Shown here: positions 42,428 to 51,767 of the stretch, one piece after another
How the letters are laid out: the number at the start of each line of letters is the position of its first letter
Numbering within the stretch: the stretch's first letter is position 1
DNA from: Piscinibacter sp.
Lineage (GTDB): Bacteria > Pseudomonadota > Gammaproteobacteria > Burkholderiales > Burkholderiaceae_C
Length of the DNA stretch: 64,000 nt
Reading direction: 5' to 3'
NCBI GenBank assembly: GCA_016706565.1
Contig: JADJJI010000011.1
Location: forward strand, 62,001 to 126,000
Position numbers and translations under genes: made by a program
Notes under the pieces: generated by a model
What the model was told of the DNA's origin: nothing
Database searches by the model: none
What the model saw: the letters and a program-made list of their open reading frames with translations, nothing else

Positions 42428-43603
42428 ATGTCGCTTCTGCGTGACGTCTCGCTGCCCGCGGTGACCGCCGGCTTCGTCGCCGTGCTGGTGGGTTTCACCA
42501 GCTCGGTGGCGATCGTCTTCCAGGCGGCCACGGCGCTGGGCGCCACGCCGGAGCAGATCAGCTCGTGGATGTGGGCGCTCGGCCTGGGCATGGGCCTGTG
42601 CTCGGCCGTGCCTTCGCTGGTGCTGCGCAAACCCGTGATGGTGGCCTGGAGCACGCCCGGTGCCGCGGTGCTCGCCACCGCGGCGGCGGCCGGCGGCTTC
42701 ACGCTCGCGCAGGCCACCGGTGCCTTCATCGTCTGCGCGCTGCTGATGACGCTGGCCGGCGCCACCGGCTGGTTCGAGCGGGTGATGGACCGCATACCTA
42801 TGCCGATCGCCAGCGCCTTGCTGGCCGGCGTGCTGGCGCGCTTCGGCATGGATGCCTTCCTCGCAGCCCGCACGGCACTCGCGCTGGTGCTGCTGATGCT
42901 GCTGGCCTACCTGGCCGGTCGGCGCTGGTGGCCGCGTTATGCCGTGCCGGGCGTGCTGGCCGCGGGCACCGCTTTCGCGGCGGCCAGCGGCCAGCTGCAT
43001 CTCGCGGGCGTCTCGCTGTCGCTGACCGTGCCGGTGTTCGTGAGCCCTGAGTTCACGCTGGCCGCAGCCGTGAGCCTGGCGCTGCCGCTGTTCGTGGTCA
43101 CCATGGCCTCGCAGAACCTGCCGGGCGTGGCTGCCATCCGCGCCGCCGGCTACCAGATGCCGATCTCGAAGATCATCACGCTCACCGGTGTGGTGACGCT
43201 GCTGCTCGCGCCGTTCGGTGCCTTCGCGTTGAACCTGTCTGCCATCACCGCAGCCATCTGCATGGGCCGCGAGGCGCACGAAGACCCGGCCAGGCGCTAC
43301 ACCGCGGCCGTGGCCTGCGGGCTCATCTACATCGTCATCGGCCTGTTCGGCGCGGCGGTCACCGGCGTGCTCACGGCCTTTCCGCGCGAACTCGTGGTCG
43401 CGGTGGCAGGCCTGGCGCTGCTGGGCAGCATCGGCGGCGGCCTGGCGGTGGCGCTGAAGGACGAACTGCACCGCGAGGCCGCGCTGATCACCTTCCTCGT
43501 CACGCTCAGCGGCGTGAGCCTGGCGGGCATCGGCTCGGCCTTCTGGGGTGTCGTCGCAGGAGCCTTGACATGGGGTGTGCAGTCCTGGCGGCGGCACGCC
43601 TAG
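42428..43603 (+). CDS. benE: Benzoate/proton symporter family protein (BenE)
   Basis: 391-aa inner-membrane transporter with about 12 predicted helices, matching the BenE family: PAVTAGFVAVLVGFTSSVAIVFQAA, the central AWSTPGAAVLATAA, and FVVTMASQNLPGVAAIRAAGYQMPISKIITLTG. E. coli YdcO and Acinetobacter BenE are the named relatives. No benzoate catabolic genes are adjacent, but the lig cluster shows that the organism handles aromatic acids. The leader carries the dispersed repeat. Confidence 0.88.
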   Translation: MSLLRDVSLPAVTAGFVAVLVGFTSSVAIVFQAATALGATPEQISSWMWALGLGMGLCSAVPSLVLRKPVMVAWSTPGAAVLATAAAAGGFTLAQATGAFIVCALLMTLAGATGWFERVMDRIPMPIASALLAGVLARFGMDAFLAARTALALVLLMLLAYLAGRRWWPRYAVPGVLAAGTAFAAASGQLHLAGVSLSLTVPVFVSPEFTLAAAVSLALPLFVVTMASQNLPGVAAIRAAGYQMPISKIITLTGVVTLLLAPFGAFALNLSAITAAICMGREAHEDPARRYTAAVACGLIYIVIGLFGAAVTGVLTAFPRELVVAVAGLALLGSIGGGLAVALKDELHREAALITFLVTLSGVSLAGIGSAFWGVVAGALTWGVQSWRRHA

Positions 43604-43615
43604 ACTCGGTCCATG
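43601..43615 (+). promoter_or_regulatory. Predicted leaderless promoter of the AGE-family gene
   Basis: TAGACT (43601-43606) is followed by exactly 6 nt and the ATG at 43613. It overlaps the benE stop codon. No Shine-Dalgarno. Confidence 0.45.
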
Positions 43616-44833
43616 CCCGATTTCCGCTCGCCCGAATTCCTGCTCGGCCACGTCCGCCACACGCTGTCGTTCTACGAAGGCCGCTGCGTCGACCCGACGG
43701 GCGGCTTCTTCCACTTCTACAAGGACGACGGCACGGTCTACGACCGGCGCACGCGGCACCTCGTCAGCAGCACGCGCTTCGTGTTCAACCATGCGATGGC
43801 GTTCCGCCATTTCGGCAAGGCCGATCAGCAGGCCGCGGTACGCCACGGGCTGGACTTCCTCAAGCGCGCGCACGCCCAACCGCAGGGTGGCTTCGCCTGG
43901 CAGGTCGACTGGCAAGGCGACGTGGACGGCGGCCGCGCCACCGTGCAGGACGGCACCAATCACTGCTATGGCCTGGCCTTCGTGATGCTCGCGCATGCGC
44001 ATGCGCTGCTGGCCGGCGTCAAGGTGGCGCGCGTGGGGCTCGAGGCCACCTGGGACCTGATGGAGCAGCGCTTCTGGGAACCGCGCAACAGCCTCTACGC
44101 CGACGAGGCTTCGCCGGACTGGCAGCTCAGCGCCTATCGTGGCCAGAACGCGAACATGCATGCCTGCGAGGCCATGATGGCCGCCTACGAGGCCACGCGC
44201 GAACCACGCTACCTGCAGCGCGCGCTGACGCTGGCCGAGTCGGTCACCGGCCGGCTTGCCGCACTGGCCGATGGGCTGGTGTGGGAGCACTACCGCGTGG
44301 CACCCGATGGCAGCTGGTCACTCGACCCGGACTACAACCGCGACGACAAGACCAACATCTTCCGCCCCTGGGGCTACCAGACCGGCCACCTGACCGAATG
44401 GGCCAAGCTGCTGATGCAACTCGAGCGCTGGCTGCCCGAGGCGCAGCGGCCGGCGTGGATCGTTCCGCGGGCGCGCCACTTCTTCGACACCGCGATGGCG
44501 CGTGGCTGGGACGCGGCGCACGGCGGCCTCGTCTACGGCTTCGACCCGGAGGGCGCGGTGTGCGATGGCGACAAGTACTTCTGGGTCCAGGCCGAGAGCT
44601 TTGCCGCCGCGGCCCTGCTGGCCCTGCGCACCGGTGACGCCGCGTACTGGGACTGGTACGACCGCATCTGGGCCTACGCCTGGGAGCATTTCGTCGACCA
44701 CGCGCACGGCGCCTGGTACCGCGTTCTCGGGCCCGACAACCGCAAGCTGAGCGACGAGAAGAGCCCAGCCGGCAAGACCGATTACCACACCATGGGCGCC
44801 TGCTACGACGTGCTGCGCGGCCTGGGCGTCTGA
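43613..44833 (+). CDS. AGE-family sugar epimerase/isomerase
   Basis: 406-aa (alpha/alpha)6-barrel protein of the N-acylglucosamine 2-epimerase superfamily. Recognisable segments: DPTGGFFHFYKDDGTVYDRRTRHLVSSTRFVFNHAMAF, QDGTNHCYGLAFVMLAHAHAL, GQNANMHACEAMMAAYEAT, and KSPAGKTDYHTMGACYDVL; the several conserved His, Arg and Glu form the sugar site. The pattern is closest to mannose isomerases (YihS/ManI-like) that interconvert mannose and fructose, rather than GlcNAc epimerases. Cytoplasmic. Start 10 bp after benE. Confidence 0.85.
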   Translation: MPDFRSPEFLLGHVRHTLSFYEGRCVDPTGGFFHFYKDDGTVYDRRTRHLVSSTRFVFNHAMAFRHFGKADQQAAVRHGLDFLKRAHAQPQGGFAWQVDWQGDVDGGRATVQDGTNHCYGLAFVMLAHAHALLAGVKVARVGLEATWDLMEQRFWEPRNSLYADEASPDWQLSAYRGQNANMHACEAMMAAYEATREPRYLQRALTLAESVTGRLAALADGLVWEHYRVAPDGSWSLDPDYNRDDKTNIFRPWGYQTGHLTEWAKLLMQLERWLPEAQRPAWIVPRARHFFDTAMARGWDAAHGGLVYGFDPEGAVCDGDKYFWVQAESFAAAALLALRTGDAAYWDWYDRIWAYAWEHFVDHAHGAWYRVLGPDNRKLSDEKSPAGKTDYHTMGACYDVLRGLGV

Positions 44834-44855
44834 GGTCAATCAAAGTTTTCGAACT

Positions 44856-44865
44856 CTGACGTCAG
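44856..44865 (+). promoter_or_regulatory. Palindrome upstream of the DoxX gene
   Basis: CTGACGTCAG is a perfect 10-bp palindrome just ahead of the predicted -35 box. A second inverted repeat, GGAGCC-N6-GGCTCC (44869-44886), overlaps the promoter. Possible operator. Confidence 0.35.
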
Positions 44866-44875
44866 TCCGGAGCCG

Positions 44876-44904
44876 CTGACGGCTCCAGTCTCGGCGCCTA
44901 CAGT
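44876..44904 (+). promoter_or_regulatory. Predicted sigma-70 promoter of the DoxX gene
   Basis: CTGACG (44876-44881), 17-nt spacer, TACAGT (44899-44904); start expected near 44911. Confidence 0.55.
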
Positions 44905-44968
44905 TCCCTCCGTGCACAAGATGCCTGGGATCACCCCGGGAGTTCGACCCCCACACGGAGCATTGAAA

Positions 44969-45394
44969 ATGATTGATTCCTTCAAGACACCCCTGGTCAT
45001 CGTCGGCCGCGTTCTGCTGGCGCTGATGTTCATCTATGCGGGCTTCGGCAAGCTCACCAACCTCGAGGGCACCGCCGGCTACATCGCCAGCGGCGGGCTG
45101 CCGATGGCGTCGGTGCTGGCCGTGGTCGTCGGCCTGCTCGAACTGCTCGGCGGCCTGGCCATCGCGGTCGGCCTGCAGGCGCGCTGGGCGGCGCTGGCGC
45201 TGGGCCTGTTCACGCTCGCGGCGAGCGTGCTGTTCCACAAGTTCTGGGCGGTCCCGGCCGACCAGGCCTTCGTGCAGCAGCTCATGTTCATGAAGAACCT
45301 GTCGGTCGCCGGCGGTTTGTTCATCGTCGCGGCACTGGGCGCCGGCCCGGTCAGCGTCGACGCACGCCGCGGCCTGGTGCCCGCCACGGCCTGA
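44969..45394 (+). CDS. DoxX-family membrane protein
   Basis: 141-aa inner-membrane protein with four helices, typical of DoxX/YphA proteins: LVIVGRVLLALMFIYAGFGKLTN, GLPMASVLAVVVGLLELLGGLAIAVGL, ARWAALALGLFTLAASVLFHKFW, MKNLSVAGGLFIVAALG. The family is linked loosely to quinone or thiosulfate chemistry and oxidative stress. It is monocistronic, with its own promoter and a terminator 22 nt after the stop, and carries palindromic sequence upstream suggesting specific regulation. Confidence 0.85.
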   Translation: MIDSFKTPLVIVGRVLLALMFIYAGFGKLTNLEGTAGYIASGGLPMASVLAVVVGLLELLGGLAIAVGLQARWAALALGLFTLAASVLFHKFWAVPADQAFVQQLMFMKNLSVAGGLFIVAALGAGPVSVDARRGLVPATA

Positions 45395-45415
45395 TCGCCG
45401 AGCGCCCCGCAGCCA

Positions 45416-45446
45416 AACCCCCGGAGGGCAACCTTCGGGGGTTTTG
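45416..45446 (+). terminator. Rho-independent terminator after DoxX
   Basis: AACCCCCGGAGG-GCAA-CCTTCGGGGGTT forms a 12-bp stem with one G-T wobble, followed by a short T-run (45442-45445). Confidence 0.88.
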
Positions 45447-45486
45447 TGCCACAGTGGCGGCAGATTCCCATCCCCCGGAAGCCGCC

Positions 45487-46437
45487 ATGCGCCTGCTGTT
45501 CGTCGCCGACCCGCTGGAAGATTTCAAGATTGCCAAGGACAGCAGCTTCACGATGATGCGCGAGGCTGCTGCTCGCGGCCACAGGCTCTATGCCTGCGAG
45601 CCGCGCGACCTGGTCTGGGAGCGCGGCGGCAGGGTCACGGCACGGTTGCGCGAGATCGCGCTGACCAGCGATCCGACGGCCTGGTTCACCGAACTCGAGA
45701 CGCCGAGCACGCCACTGGCCGAACTCGACGCCGTGGTGATGCGCAAGGACCCGCCGTTCGACAGCGAGTACTTCTACGCCACCCATCTGCTGCAGCAGGC
45801 CGAGCGCGAAGGTGCGCGTGTCTTCAACAAGCCGGCGGCGCTGCGCGACCACCCGGAAAAACTCGCCATCCTCGAGTTCCCGCAGTTCATCGGCCCGACG
45901 CTGGTGACACGTGACGCCGGCGAGATCAAGAGATTCCACGCCGAACACGGCGACGTGATCCTCAAGCCGCTGGACGGCATGGGCGGCATGGGCATCTTCC
46001 GTGTCGGCCCCGACGGCCTGAACCTGGGCAGCATCACCGAGACGCTCAACAAGGGCGGTGCGCAGACGGTGATGGTGCAGCGCTACCTGCCCGAGATCGT
46101 GCAGGGCGACAAGCGCATCCTCGTCATCGGCGGCGAGCCGGTGCCGTTCTCGCTGGCGCGCATCCCGCAGGGCAGCGAGATCCGCGGCAACCTCGCCGTC
46201 GGGGGCAAGGGCGTGGCGCTGCCGCTGAGCGCGCGCGACCGCGAGATCGCCTCGACGCTCGGCCCCATCCTCGCCGCACGCGGGCTGCTGCTGGCCGGCC
46301 TGGACGTGATCGGCGACTGCCTCACCGAGATCAACGTCACCAGCCCGACCTGCTTCCGCGAGATCACCGACCAGACCGGTTTCGACGTGCCGAAGATGTT
46401 CATCGACGCACTGGAATCGGCGCTGCGCCACACCTGA
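45487..46437 (+). CDS. gshB: Glutathione synthetase
   Basis: 316-aa ATP-grasp enzyme adding glycine to gamma-glutamylcysteine. Conserved parts: MRLLFVADPLEDFKIAKDSSF at the N-terminus, VFNKPAALRDHPEKLAILEFP, the ATP-binding DVILKPLDGMGGMGIFRV, and the C-terminal NVTSPTCFREI loop that carries metal and substrate ligands. Length matches E. coli GshB. The stop codon overlaps the ATG of the amidase gene, so the two are translationally coupled. Confidence 0.94.
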   Translation: MRLLFVADPLEDFKIAKDSSFTMMREAAARGHRLYACEPRDLVWERGGRVTARLREIALTSDPTAWFTELETPSTPLAELDAVVMRKDPPFDSEYFYATHLLQQAEREGARVFNKPAALRDHPEKLAILEFPQFIGPTLVTRDAGEIKRFHAEHGDVILKPLDGMGGMGIFRVGPDGLNLGSITETLNKGGAQTVMVQRYLPEIVQGDKRILVIGGEPVPFSLARIPQGSEIRGNLAVGGKGVALPLSARDREIASTLGPILAARGLLLAGLDVIGDCLTEINVTSPTCFREITDQTGFDVPKMFIDALESALRHT

Positions 46438-47714
46438 TGGATGACCCCAGCCGGCTCGATGCCACCACGGCGGCAGCGCTGATCGCGCGCCGTGAACTCA
46501 GCGCCGAGGCGCTGCTGCGGGCCTGCCTGGCGCGCATCGCCGAGCGCGACGGCGAACTGCGCGCCTTTGTCTGCCTCGACGTGCAAGGCGCGTTGGCGCA
46601 GGCCCGTGCGCTCGACGCCGGCCCGCTGCGCGGCCCTTTGCATGGCCTGCCGCTGGGCGTGAAGGACATCTTCGACACCCGCGACCTGCCGACAGAATGC
46701 GGCTCGCCGATCTTCGCCGGCCATCGCCCGCGCGTGGACGCGGCGGCCGTGGCCCTGTGCCGAGAGGCCGGCGCGGTGGTGATCGGCAAGACCGTCACCA
46801 CCGAACTCGCCAACATGACAGCGGGTGCGACGCGCAACCCCTTCAATCCGGCGCACACGCCCGGCGGTTCGTCCAGTGGCTCGGCGGCGGCAGTGGCCGA
46901 CTTCATGGTGCCGCTGTCCCTGGGCACGCAGACTGCCGGTTCGCTGATCCGGCCGGCGGCCTGCTGCGGCATCGCCGGATTCAAGCCGAGCTTCGGCCGC
47001 GTGCCGCGGGCCGGCGTGAAACCGAACGCGGATTCGATGGACACCGTGGGCGGTTTCGGCCGCACGGTGGCCGATGCGGCGCTGCTCGGTGCCGTGCTCA
47101 CCGGCGACAAACGCCTCGTGCAGCAGCCGCTGCCCGACACGCTGCGCATCGGCCTCGTGCAGGGGCCCGACTGGGGCGAGGCCGAATCCGACGTGCAAGC
47201 CGCCTGGGCGCGTGCCGTGCAGGCGCTCGCCCCGCAGGCGCAGCGCTGCGAAGACGCGGCGTTGCCCGCCGACTTCGGCGATGTCGCCGCGGTGCAGGCG
47301 GCGCTTCAGGCGCATGAAACCGCCGCTGCGCTGGCCGACGAGCACCGCCGCCATCCCGACCTGCTCAGCCCCGCACTGCTCGCGCTGCTCGACAAGGGCC
47401 GCACGATCGGCGCGGTGGAGATCGAGGCGCATCGCACGCGCACGGCGCGCTGGCGCTTCGAGGTCGACGCGCTGTTCGATGGATTCGACGTGCTGCTCGC
47501 ACCCAGTGCCGTCGACGAAGCGCCCGAGGGCCTGCAGCACACCGGCGATCCGGTCTTCTGCCGGCCCTGGAGCCTGCTCGGCCTGCCCAGCGTGCACCTG
47601 CCCTTCGCGACGGGATCGACCGGGCTGCCGGTGGGGCTGCAACTCGTCGGCCGCCATGGCGAAGATCATCGCCTGATGGCTGCCGCGCAGTGGGCGATGC
47701 AGCGCCTCGCGTGA
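46437..47714 (+). CDS. Amidase-signature family hydrolase
   Basis: 425-aa amidase. The Ser-cisSer-Lys triad is visible: Lys in LPLGVKDIFDT, the cis-Ser in TPGGSSSGSAAAVA, and the nucleophile Ser in GTQTAGSLIRPAA. The rest follows the usual amidase layout (GFKPSFGRVPRAGV, DTVGGFGRTVADAALL). Coupled to gshB by TGATG overlap, which hints at a substrate related to glutathione or another gamma-amide, though this is inference. It ends 3 bp from the convergent SHMT-like gene. Confidence 0.87.
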   Translation: MDDPSRLDATTAAALIARRELSAEALLRACLARIAERDGELRAFVCLDVQGALAQARALDAGPLRGPLHGLPLGVKDIFDTRDLPTECGSPIFAGHRPRVDAAAVALCREAGAVVIGKTVTTELANMTAGATRNPFNPAHTPGGSSSGSAAAVADFMVPLSLGTQTAGSLIRPAACCGIAGFKPSFGRVPRAGVKPNADSMDTVGGFGRTVADAALLGAVLTGDKRLVQQPLPDTLRIGLVQGPDWGEAESDVQAAWARAVQALAPQAQRCEDAALPADFGDVAAVQAALQAHETAAALADEHRRHPDLLSPALLALLDKGRTIGAVEIEAHRTRTARWRFEVDALFDGFDVLLAPSAVDEAPEGLQHTGDPVFCRPWSLLGLPSVHLPFATGSTGLPVGLQLVGRHGEDHRLMAAAQWAMQRLA

Positions 47715-47717
47715 TGC

Positions 47718-49028
47718 TCAGTTGATGAAGTGAAGCTCGCGGAAGCGGTGGCGGAAGCTCTCGACCTCGCGCGCCACGTCCTCGGGCCGGTCGCCCAGCG
47801 CCCGCACGATCAATGACGCGAGCTCGCCCATGTGCTCGGGCTTCATGCCCAGGCGCACGATCTCGGGCACGCCGAAACGCAGGCCGTTGATGTCGCCGGC
47901 CACCGGCGCGATCGGCAGCCCGATGCCGCAGGCGAGCAGCCCGGCGCGGGCCATGCGTTTCGCGGCGGCCTGGCCGCCGCCCCAACGCGCCGCTTCGACG
48001 GCGAATTGATGCGAGGTGGTGGCGCCGCGCGCCGCTGCGTACACCGGCAGGCCCTGGTTCTGCAGCGCCTGCGCGAGCGATCGGGCGGTGTCGCACATCG
48101 CCTGCGCGTAGGCCGCGCCGTGGCGCTTCCAGTCGACCAGCGTGACCGCCAGCGCGGCCACCTTGCCGGCGTCGAAGTTGGCCGTCAGGCCCGGGTAGGC
48201 AATCGCGTCGAGGCGCTCGGCGAGGCCAGCGTCGTTGCTCACCACCAAGCCGCCCGGCGGGCCGCCCAGGCTCTTGTAGGTGCTCATCGTCATCACGTGC
48301 GCCCCTTGCGCCAGCGGGTTGGCCCAGGTGCGGCCGGCGACCATGCCCGACAGGTGAGCAGCATCGAAGAGCAGCTTGGCGCCGACCTCGTCGGCCACCT
48401 CGCGCATCGGCGCCACCGGGTGCGGGAAGAGATTGAGGCTGCCGCCGGCAGTGATGAGCCTCGGCTTCACCTCGCGCGCCAGGGCGCGCAGCGCCGCCAC
48501 GTCGACGGTGTAGCCGTCGGCCCGCACCGGCGCATGCACGATGTTCAGTCCGTACAGGCCCGCAGCCCCCGCCGCGTGGTGCGTGACGTGGCCGCCGATG
48601 TCGGCCGGCGGCGCGATGATCGTGTCGCCCGGCTTGCAGGTCGCCATGAACACGTACAGGTTGGCCAGCGCGCCGGAGGCCACGCGCACCTCGGCGTACT
48701 TCGCGTCGAACACCTCGGCGGCGAGTTCGGCGGCAATCACTTCGATGCGTTCGATCGCCTCCAGCCCCATCTCGTATTTGTCGCCGGGGTAGCCCAGCGA
48801 CGCGCGCGAGCCCAGGCCGGAGGCCATCATCGCCTCGGCACGCGGATTCATCACGTTGCTTGCCGGGTTGAGGTTGATGCCGTGAAGGTCGTGGATGCGG
48901 CGGTTCTCGGCGACCAGGCGGGCGATCTCGTCGAAGATCGCGCTGCCGTCGAGCTTCGCGGTCTGTCCGGCGACGTTCTGCACCAGGTCTTCGCAATGGG
49001 CCGGGACCCAGGGGCGGCGTTCGAGCAT
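47718..49028 (-). CDS. Atypical serine hydroxymethyltransferase-like PLP enzyme
   Basis: 436-aa fold-type I PLP enzyme similar to GlyA in layout (IGGHVTHHAAG, FDAAHLSGMVAG with Asp222 and His225, Schiff-base Lys252). However, the lysine motif is STYKSLGGPPGG instead of the near-invariant TTTHKTLRGPRGG of GlyA, and the tyrosine-rich YYGGCE loop reads KYEMGLE. It is therefore probably a relative with another aldol substrate, such as alpha-methylserine hydroxymethyltransferase or a threonine-aldolase-like enzyme, rather than housekeeping GlyA. The start at 49028 has no obvious ribosome site. Confidence 0.78.
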   Translation of the reverse strand: MLERRPWVPAHCEDLVQNVAGQTAKLDGSAIFDEIARLVAENRRIHDLHGINLNPASNVMNPRAEAMMASGLGSRASLGYPGDKYEMGLEAIERIEVIAAELAAEVFDAKYAEVRVASGALANLYVFMATCKPGDTIIAPPADIGGHVTHHAAGAAGLYGLNIVHAPVRADGYTVDVAALRALAREVKPRLITAGGSLNLFPHPVAPMREVADEVGAKLLFDAAHLSGMVAGRTWANPLAQGAHVMTMSTYKSLGGPPGGLVVSNDAGLAERLDAIAYPGLTANFDAGKVAALAVTLVDWKRHGAAYAQAMCDTARSLAQALQNQGLPVYAAARGATTSHQFAVEAARWGGGQAAAKRMARAGLLACGIGLPIAPVAGDINGLRFGVPEIVRLGMKPEHMGELASLIVRALGDRPEDVAREVESFRHRFRELHFIN

Positions 49029-49072
49029 GGCGTTCGGAAGGGGCTGGGAATGGGGCCATCGTACGCCGCAGC

Positions 49073-49084
49073 GACAATCGGGCG

Positions 49085-49087
<3 letters not shown>
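49073..49087 (+). promoter_or_regulatory. Predicted leaderless promoter of the ABC-F gene
   Basis: GACAAT (49073-49078), 6 nt, then the ATG at 49085. No Shine-Dalgarno; the -35 region is weak. Confidence 0.4.
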
Positions 49088-50977
<1,890 letters not shown>

Positions 50978-50996
50978 AGCCCGCTGGGCTGGACGG

Positions 50997-51743
50997 CTAG
51001 AACCAGCCGTCGCGCACCGCGTCCGGGTGGGAGCGGCTGACGATCAGCCCCGACTGCAGGTACAGCGCGTTGAGCAGCCGGGTGGCACGCTCGCGGTCCA
51101 TGCCCGGCCAGTCGGCCAGCTCGCGCAGCGAGGCGCTCTGCCTCGCCAGGCGCTGGATGGCCGCCATCACCGCGCCGATGGCCGGCAGGGCAGATGTGTC
51201 CAGGCTCGGTGCGACCCGGTAGACCGCCGGGCCGGCGATCTCGGGCAGCAGTTCGCGGCGCAGGCCGCGCATCGCCATTTCCCACAGCAGCGGCGCCAGC
51301 GCGTGGTGCAGGTGCTCGGCACCGACCAGCGCCGCCTGCTCGTCGCCAGGCGGGCGCAGCAAGGCCGGCTCCACGTGCATCACGCGCAGGTCGAGCAGGT
51401 GCTTGCCGATCAACTCGTCCATCGGCACCGGGCAGTGCACCAGGCGCTCCTGCGCGAACACGGTCAGAGGCACGACGCGGTCGCCGCACTGCAGGTGGAT
51501 GGTCACGCGCTTGGCGTGGCGCACGCAGGCGGCCATGACCTCGACCACCTCGGAGGCGCCGCCGTCATGGCCGAAACGCAGCAGATCGGCGCGCAGCGAG
51601 GGGCTGAGCTGCGAGATCCGTGTGCTGATGCCGCCGGGATCGGCGTGCAGTTCATCGAGGTAGCGCTGGTAGGCGCTCGCGCGCATCAACTCCGGCTCCC
51701 CGATGGGGATGGTGGGCTGGAACAACTCGCTGTTCATCACCAC
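50997..51743 (-). CDS. Conserved hypothetical protein with winged-helix-like C-terminus
   Basis: 248 aa, not recognised. The N-terminal two thirds contains an Arg/Leu-rich helical region (ISQLSPSLRADLLRF, MAACVRHAKRVTIHLQCGDRVVPLTVFAQERLVHCP) and a stretch LRVMHVEPALLRPPG. The last 75 residues (ALPAIGAVMAAIQRLARQSASLRELADWPGMDRERATRLLNALYLQSGLI) look like a small winged helix of the kind seen at the end of response-regulator or roadblock-associated proteins. GGGAG 6 nt upstream supports the GTG start at 51743; ATG 51737 is the alternative. No signal peptide. Confidence 0.65.
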   Translation of the reverse strand: MVMNSELFQPTIPIGEPELMRASAYQRYLDELHADPGGISTRISQLSPSLRADLLRFGHDGGASEVVEVMAACVRHAKRVTIHLQCGDRVVPLTVFAQERLVHCPVPMDELIGKHLLDLRVMHVEPALLRPPGDEQAALVGAEHLHHALAPLLWEMAMRGLRRELLPEIAGPAVYRVAPSLDTSALPAIGAVMAAIQRLARQSASLRELADWPGMDRERATRLLNALYLQSGLIVSRSHPDAVRDGWF

Positions 51744-51767
51744 GGCATTCTCCCTCGTTACGCTTGG

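Noticed and set aside
43565-43570. Perfect TTGACA box near the AGE-family gene
   Set aside because: It is 30 nt from the TAGACT hexamer, too far for a sigma-70 promoter, and lies inside the benE coding sequence.
39014-44290. 1758-residue open frame on the minus strand across gshA, kup and benE
   Set aside because: His/Arg/Gln-rich composition with no recognisable domain; antisense shadow of three well-supported genes.
47718-49028. Naming the SHMT-like gene glyA
   Set aside because: The Schiff-base motif and substrate loop differ from canonical GlyA, so the housekeeping name is not supported.
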